64,000 nucleotides of DNA from Epiperipatus broadwayi (taxonomy: Eukaryota > Onychophora > Udeonychophora > Euonychophora > Peripatidae), in the NCBI GenBank assembly GCA_028023455.1, contig JAQFVV010006309.1, positions 3,203,482 to 3,267,481 on the forward strand, given 5' to 3'. Shown here one piece after another: positions 58,400 through 64,000 of this stretch (positions are counted from its first letter, which is position 1; each line of letters starts with the position of its first letter). Below the pieces are notes generated by a model. The model did not search any database, was not told the origin of the DNA, and saw only the letters and a program-made list of their open reading frames with translations. The translations under genes and the position numbers were made by a program.

Positions 58400-59880
58400 T
58401 ATTTGTTAAAAACCTTTCTTTTCAAATACATAGACATATTTCCTTTTAGTATCAAGTTATTTTTACCAAAAGCACTCCAACCAAGTTTAATTCTGATCAA
58501 TTTCATCCATTATGTTTCCATCTGTATTAATAATCTGACCAAGGTATTTGTAACTGTTAACTTCTTCTAACTCATCATAATCAATCTTTATTTTCATATT
58601 TTGAGAAAATCCATTCAACATTACTTTAGTCTTTTTAATATTTATCTTTAATCCTACTTTCATCTGATAACTCCTGCAACTAAAGCATTATTTGCAAAAA
58701 CAACTACATCATCTGCAAAATCTAAATGACTTAAATAATCTCCATTTACTTTCATTCCTTTAGCTTCCCATTTTAATCCATAAAATACTCTTTGCAGCAC
58801 TGCTGTAAAAAGTTTTGGAGATATGGTGTCATCCTGTCTTACACCCTTCTCAATGTTGACTTTCCCAGCATCATTATGTAATCTAATTGCTGCTGTTGAA
58901 TTTTTATAAATATTCTTTAAAATATGACAATATCCTGGATCTATATTTTGATGATCCAATGCTTTAATCACTGAAGAAATGTTTATAGAATCAAATGCCT
59001 TTTCATAATCTACAAATCCAAAACATAATGGCAACTCATATTCATTTTTCCTTTCTATAACTTCTCTCAATACCTAGATATGATCTACTGTACTAAAACC
59101 ACTTTTAAATCCAGCTTGTTTTCTTGGTTGGTGGAAATCCAATGTTCTCTATAGATGAGTTGTAATTATCTTGATAAAATTTTTGTATAAAACTGATAAA
59201 AGGCTGATAGGTCTGTAATTTCTAATATCTTCTTTATCACCTGTTTTAAATATTAATATTAATACTGCATTCTTCCAATCATCTGGTACATCTTTATCAT
59301 TTAGACATTTGGTATATAACTTTCCTGAAAAAAATTATATTTCTTCATCTCCTTCTTTTAATATATCAATTGTAATTCCATCATTATCTGGAGCCTTTTC
59401 TTTCTTCATATATTTAATTGCATGTCTCATTTCTTCATTTAAAATTCTGGGCAATTCGGAAGATGGAATACTTGTTCTTTATTATTATATAATTCTTTAT
59501 AAAAGTCTTCTACCCATCTCATGATGTCATCTCACTTTTTAGTAATAATTCCATCTTTTTTTCTTATTGCAGAAAATGTTGTTTAACATTCTTGAGACTT
59601 TTATTTTCTTCTACAGTTTTCCTTGCTAGTTCACAGTTATACTTTCTTATATCATTTTCAATTCTTTTCCACACCATTTTACAAAATTGGAGATATTCAA
59701 TCCCTTTTAATGTGCTATTTTTGTATATCTTCATATTTCTTCTTTTCTTCATAAATTCTTTAGTCTCAGGAGAAATTTCATTGGTCAATTGCTACTTTTT
59801 TCTACCAGCTATCTTTGTTGCAGTTTTTAAAAGTATATCAGTTATTTTCATATTAATTTCATTCAAATAAAACAATTTGT
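58400..59880 (-). pseudogene. RTE-clade LINE: linker and reverse transcriptase, inverted 5' segment
   Basis: From the 59880 side: linker ETKEFMKKRRNMKIYKNSTL and KYNCELARKTVEENKSL (59788-59564), a stop-rich RT N-terminus, then 59070-58660 with FVDYEKAFDSI (RT motif A), KGVRQDDTISPKLFTAVLQR (motif B), DYLSHLDFADDVVVFAN (motif C, FADD), then thumb LKINIKKTKVMLNGFSQN and YKYLGQIINTDG (about 58640-58520). GVRQDD replaces the usual GVRQGD. The copy is disrupted by stops. It is directly followed by the sense 3' end of the same LINE on the plus strand (59888-60081). Confidence 0.85.
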
Positions 59881-59887
59881 AAATTCT

Positions 59888-60081
59888 TATTAAAATTTTA
59901 AACTGGATTCAAAGAGATTGTAAAAGACCCAGAAAGAGACCACATGTTAGATGGATGGATGAAATAAGAAAGTGTGCAGGGTTGATGTGGAGAAGAAAGC
60001 TAAAGATTGGAGAAGATGGATTGAACTTGGTGAGACCTTCATCCTGCAGTGGATTGATAATGGTTGATGATGATGATGATG
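59888..60081 (+). pseudogene. RTE-clade LINE 3' end with (GAT)n tail
   Basis: Encodes ILNWIQRDCKRPRKRPHVRW, MDEIRKCAGLMWRRK, a frameshift, then DWRRWIELGETFILQWIDNG and a stop, followed by TGATGATGATGATGATG. It abuts the inverted RT segment at 58400-59880. Candidate duplications are AAAGAATATATT (58392-58403) and AAAGAGTATATG (60082-60093), 10 of 12 matching. Confidence 0.85.
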
Positions 60082-60274
60082 AAAGAGTATATGACTGTCT
60101 TATACATATGTACATTATTATCTGGCCTCTTTTGTTGGGTGCCAATTTGTGAAGATACTTTGTACTAACAGAATGATAATGATGATATTTATTTCATACA
60201 TTCCTACATAATGCTTCAATTTATGAAATTACAATAATATAAAAGTACTGTTTATTATATCTTCTATTGTTATT

Positions 60275-60475
60275 TACCAGAGATAATATTATTGATATGC
60301 CAAGTGCCTTCAACATTAATGTGTCCTTATCAAGGCAAACTCTGTAAAACATGGATTTCTTACAAATTTAAAACTTATGTTTGTAAGGAATTCATGTTTT
60401 AAAAAGTTTGCCTTGATAAGGGCATGCTAGTGTTGAAAGCACTTGGCAATTATTTTAATGGTATATTATCTCTGC
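60275..60475. repeat. Foldback element
   Basis: ACCAGAGATAATATTATTGATATGCCAAGTGCCTTCAACA, TGTCCTTATCAAGGCAAACT on the left pairs with AGTTTGCCTTGATAAGGGCA, TGTTGAAAGCACTTGGCAAT and GGTATATTATCTCTGCCAAA on the right (arms about 60275-60352 and 60393-60475). Confidence 0.8.
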
Positions 60476-60479
60476 CAAA

Positions 60480-61740
60480 TAATAACAGAAGTGTTTGTTT
60501 TTATCAATTTATGTTTATTATAACATAATACTGATTTGAACACTTATATTGGATACCACAGCAATTAATGCAAACAAGCATATTTATAATGATGACACAA
60601 CTTGCTTGCACAGTTATTCATTATTATATTCCAGAATTATGATTCATGGACCACATAAAACAATAATGATCATTATGATATTGAAAATGAGGAATGAAGA
60701 CAACAAAGACATCACAATATAATGATGTAATAAAATATTTTAATTAGTAAAAAATAGAATAATATTTCAAAAATAATATTGTTCATAAAATTTTATGATA
60801 TATAGAATTTTGGTATAAATTTGCTATTGTTTGTTTTCATCAGAATTATTACAATGTAATCACAATAAAGACTGCACTTCCATCTTTTACATTAAAAAAA
60901 GACTACACTCCAGTCATAGAACTTTCAGAAATTACAATTAAATTTGTGATATATTTATCTTAGACAACAACAACAATCAGAGATGGCTTGTTGTCTGAGA
61001 CATCAGTCCATAATCGAATTTGCAAACCCATTTTCTTTTTAATTACTACAATCATTGCTGGAAAAAATTTAAAAATGATCAAATCTTCCAAATTTGCAAT
61101 AAAATAAAACAAAATATGATAAATCTTAAATCATAAAAGCATTAAATTAGTGCTTTAAAATAAATTTATTAAATATACATGTTTGCAAAATTATATTTTT
61201 AATGGAATTTTTTTAGCTAATTACTTTTATTGGATCTCATTTGCAGATTCTTTCTTCAATCTGTCAACATTGATGTTTCTAATCTTATTACCTTAGACAT
61301 TTATATTGGTATAAGTAACAGTTGATTTGAAGATAGTGACAATTAAGAAACTTAACTTAATAAACAGTTATTTAGCATGGGTATCACTGAATAGATTTAT
61401 CAGATATCTCTGCTATAAAACTGATTCTCAGTAGCAGTATAGTATCTTAGTAGCAACTGTTTTATTCTGCTATTCATGGTTTATGATGCAAAATTCAAGA
61501 ATTTCTGTTGATTATAGCTTCAATTTTCTATAGCCATTTTCTCTCCCTGATGACCAAACTATGAATAAGCATTTTTAGACAGAAAGCTATAATAAATACT
61601 ATTTTTCTTTTCATTGGATAATTTCCAATTTTACTATTTGCTAGATAATGCTAGGAATTGTTTAATTAAAGCAATTTTACTTATTGTAGTTATTTAATTA
61701 TCAATTGTTAATTAACTTACAATTATTTTATAATAATAAT
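60480..61740. other. No recognisable gene or element
   Basis: A+T-rich. A small hairpin (AGACAACAACA...TGTTGTCTGAG, about 60963-60998) is the only structure noted. Confidence 0.4.
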
Positions 61741-61744
61741 ATAT

Positions 61745-62165
61745 AATATATAGGGTATATGAGCACAGATTTTCACACGACCCACCACTCAACACTCTAT
61801 CTCATATCACTGATACACTTTTACACATATATGTTGAAAAGATAAATAATCACCAATATACGTATTTCGTGCTAAACTAGCAATCATCAGTTGGTCCAGA
61901 TTATCATCTCCACACATATATGCAATAAGTGCTCAGATATATATTAAGATAGCCAATCTTCACACTTTAATGGACAGGCTTCAATCCATTCCACACTCCA
62001 ACTCTTCAACCATCCATCCAATTAAAAATCTGATGATGGAACACTCAAACGCCACCCAGAGGCCAAGATTCTCATCACACCCAGGTTGACCTAAAGTCAA
62101 TCTGACCCCTCATGTACAGGAAATAATCCATTTAATACATACACGAGGGATGAGCAGACATCTTT
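61745..62165. repeat. Single full-length hammerhead-bearing repeat (HHR-repeat locus 5)
   Basis: The best single copy. Order: GGTATATGAGCACAGATTTTC, ACACGACCCACCAC, ATGTTGAAAAGATAAATAATC, the hammerhead, AGATAGCCAATCTTCACACT, TTAATGGACAGGCTTCAATC, CATTCCACACTCCAACTC, AAAAATCTGATGATGGAACA, GACCCCTCATGTACAGG and a GAGGGATGAGCAGACATC end. The flanks TTATAATAATAATAT and TTTATAATATAATATT (about 61729 and 62161) could be a TSD but are simple sequence. The plus-strand frame with ANLHTLMDRLQS and HPIKNLMMEHS echoes the translations of loci 1 and 3. Confidence 0.85.
61853..61894 (-). ncRNA. Hammerhead ribozyme motif (best copy)
   Basis: The minus strand reads CCAA, CTGATGA, TTGCT-AGTTT-AGCAC, GAAA, TACGTATA, TTGG. 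Every invariant core residue is present. Stem I is ACCAA/UUGGU and continues AAUC/GAUU across a 3-nt UGG bulge, giving about 9 bp. Stem II is UGCU/AGCA with a 5-nt loop, its closing position U-C here (G-C in locus 3). Stem III is AUAC/GUAU without a loop. Cleavage would fall after the A of GTATA, between 61857 and 61856 on the minus strand. The asymmetric bulge in stem I could supply a tertiary contact with loop II, as in natural hammerheads (inference). Confidence 0.82.
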
Positions 62166-62340
62166 ATAATATAATATTTCATTTAAAAAATATGATCATA
62201 AAGGGTTAATTTTAAATATAAATGAAATAAAAAGAGTTTTAAAAATATGTGTGTGTTATACATAAATAGAAGCAAGAAATGATCGATTTTGTGTTATATA
62301 CACAAGAATTCTTAAGAATAAAATATATAATAAAAATATC

Positions 62341-62580
62341 ATATAATATTAAATTGTCCATGCACTTTATTACTGTTACACAATGCTTTATTTACCACCC
62401 TTTTTACAGTTTCGATTGTCCCAGCAATCTTCTTTAGAAATTTATATCTCCTAGCCTCAACTCCTCTAAGGGATATATAGTTCTGAAGAAGATTGCTGGG
62501 GCACTCAAAATTGTAAAAAAGGGTGGTAAATAAAACATTGTGTAACAGCAGTAAAGTGCATAGACAATTTAGTATTATAT
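62341..62580. repeat. Foldback element
   Basis: Arms of ~90 bp (about 62348-62440 and 62487-62576) contain AATTGTCCATGCACTTTATT/AGTAAAGTGCATAGACAATT, ACACAATGCTTTATTTACCA/TGGTAAATAAAACATTGTGT and CCCAGCAATCTTCTTTAG/CTGAAGAAGATTGCTGGGG. The spacer also contains CCTCTAAGGG. No ORF is supported. Confidence 0.8.
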
Positions 62581-62656
62581 GGTATATATTTGACAATTCA
62601 ATAAGAAAGAATAGTTATTATAATAAAAATACATCATTCATTTCAATAATTATTAT

Positions 62657-63655
62657 ATAAATAATATTTAATTTATAAAGTGCAAACAATATTTGAAATT
62701 AAACTGAGAGACTGAAAACCTCTCGTGCTTATTACCTAATAAGATGTTATTAATAGCGATCAAATCGTAAATACAAGACAGAGAATTTAACAAGAAGAGG
62801 GCATCCACCCTCCTCTTTATTTGTCTTTTTATATATCCAAGCCAGTCTGAAGTACTTAGATTTGAAAGCGTGAATCTTCAAACATATTCACATTTAATTC
62901 ACTGAGTTTAAATTACAAACATACAGCATGACGATTTACTATGCAGTAGTTTTTAGATGTTATAACTTGCAGTAATGTATGTAAATAATATTTAATTTAC
63001 AAAGCGCAAACAGTATTCGAAATTAAACTGAGAGACTGCAAACCTCTCACGCTTATTAGCCAATCAGGTGTTATTAATAGCGATCAAATCGTAAATACAA
63101 GACAGAGAATTTAACAAGAAGAGGGTATACACCCTCCTCTTTACTTGTCTTTCTATATATCCAAGCCAGTCTGAAGTACTTAGATTTGAAAGCGTGAATC
63201 TTCAAACACATTCACATTTAATTCACTGAGTTTAAATTACAAACATACAGCATGAATCCTACGATTTACTATGTAGTAGTTTTTATATGTTATAACTTGC
63301 AGTAACATATGTAAATAATAATTTCAAATACTGTTTGTGCTTTATAAATTAAATATTATTTACTTATGTTACTGCAAGTTATAACATCTAAGAACTACTG
63401 CATAGTAAATCGTAGGATTTCATGCTGTATGTTTGTAATTTAAACTCAGTGAATTAAATGTGAATATGTTTGAAGATTCACATTTTCAAATCTAAGTACT
63501 TCAGACTGGCTTGGATATATAGAAAGGCAAGTAAAGAGGAGGGTGGATGCCCTCTTCTTGTTAAATTCTTTGTCTTGTATTTACGATTTGATCGTTATTA
63601 ATAACACCTGATTGGCTAATAAGCGCAAGAGGTTTGCAGTCTCTCAGTTTAATAA
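62657..63655. repeat. Array of ~325-bp repeat: two direct copies and one inverted
   Basis: Unit 1 (62657-62981) and unit 2 (62982-63315) are direct. Unit 3 (about 63321-63655) is inverted and joined to unit 2 tail to tail. Each has AATATTTAATTTAYAAAGYG, AACTGAGAGACTGCAAACCT, ATAGCGATCAAATCGTAAAT, a GAAGAGGG...CCCTCCTCTT hairpin, CCAAGCCAGTCTGAAGTACT, GAATCTTCAAACATATTCAC and ATTTACTATGCAGTAGTTTT. Units are well over 90% identical by eye, so unit 2 and unit 3 form a long near-perfect palindrome. No gene was found. Confidence 0.88.
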
Positions 63656-63659
63656 TTAC

Positions 63660-64000
63660 TATAGCAAATGTATGAATATATAAGAAATAATAAAAAATAA
63701 TAATAACAAAAATAAACTCTTTGATTCAAGAACTTCTCTCTAATTCTGTCCTTAAAAATATATTTCAATCAAAAAACTATTATGTAAAAATGCATTACAA
63801 GACTTAAACATAAAAATATATTAATTTGTTAGATTTATTCATATATATATATATCATCTTCATTAAATTTTGAGTTGTTTTGATTATAGTCATGGTCATT
63901 TTTATAAGCAATATCTTCAGAATGAAAATCATTTTTTGATTTCTGTTGTGTTCCTTTTGTTGGCTTGATTGTAAAATAACTGTGGCTCAAAAGCATTAAG
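63660..64000. other. No recognisable gene or element
   Basis: A+T-rich end of the window, with a short (AT)n run near 63842. Confidence 0.4.

Overview
This window looks like intronic and intergenic DNA from a strongly A+T-rich metazoan genome, most likely an invertebrate. It has no bacterial features: no operons, no long ORFs and no ribosome-binding sites. It does have spliced-exon signals, polyA-tailed tRNA-derived SINEs, RTE-type LINEs, Penelope-like elements (PLEs), hAT and mariner relics, many foldback elements and microsatellites. The repertoire would fit a chelicerate or another non-insect invertebrate, but the sequence alone does not settle the taxon.

Only one piece of a likely host gene is convincing: a 136-nt exon at 47943-48078 (+) encoding the end of a fibronectin type III domain, with consensus splice sites. 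The flanking DNA is presumably its introns.

Layout. 1-6000: SINE, a tandem duplication, and a palindromic repeat carrying hammerhead-ribozyme (HHR) motifs. 6000-13600: a non-LTR retrotransposon 3' end, RTE fragments, foldbacks and a decayed PLE. 14700-24500: foldback arrays and SINEs. 25100-32500: a degenerate second PLE lineage, two RTE fragments and a second HHR palindrome. 33900-43100: a duplicated repeat holding a 398-bp hAT MITE with a clean 8-bp target duplication (TSD), a solo HHR repeat, then a 6.9-kb hAT element (35920-42799) whose decayed transposase carries a SINE and whose 3' half received a 3.8-kb inverted-dimer PLE with a perfect 13-bp TSD. 44300-50900: microsatellites, a 454-bp inverted-dimer PLE remnant with a perfect 17-bp TSD, the FN3 exon, a foldback MITE and a mariner relic. 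52400-64000: HHR repeats, several near-perfect foldbacks, an RTE insertion with twin-priming geometry, and a tandem-plus-inverted ~325-bp repeat array.

The most interesting system is a dispersed ~400-bp repeat family with at least eight copies here. Each copy carries a compact 42-nt hammerhead ribozyme motif: CCAA/UUGG stem I, CUGAUGA core, UGCU/AGCA stem II, GAAA, and a loopless stem III. At three loci the copies sit as outward-facing inverted pairs. The PLE insertions in the window have the same outward inverted-dimer layout. This suggests, as inference, a non-autonomous retrozyme-like element using PLE machinery. The PLE also carries a tRNA-like module downstream of its GIY-YIG endonuclease in all three longer copies.
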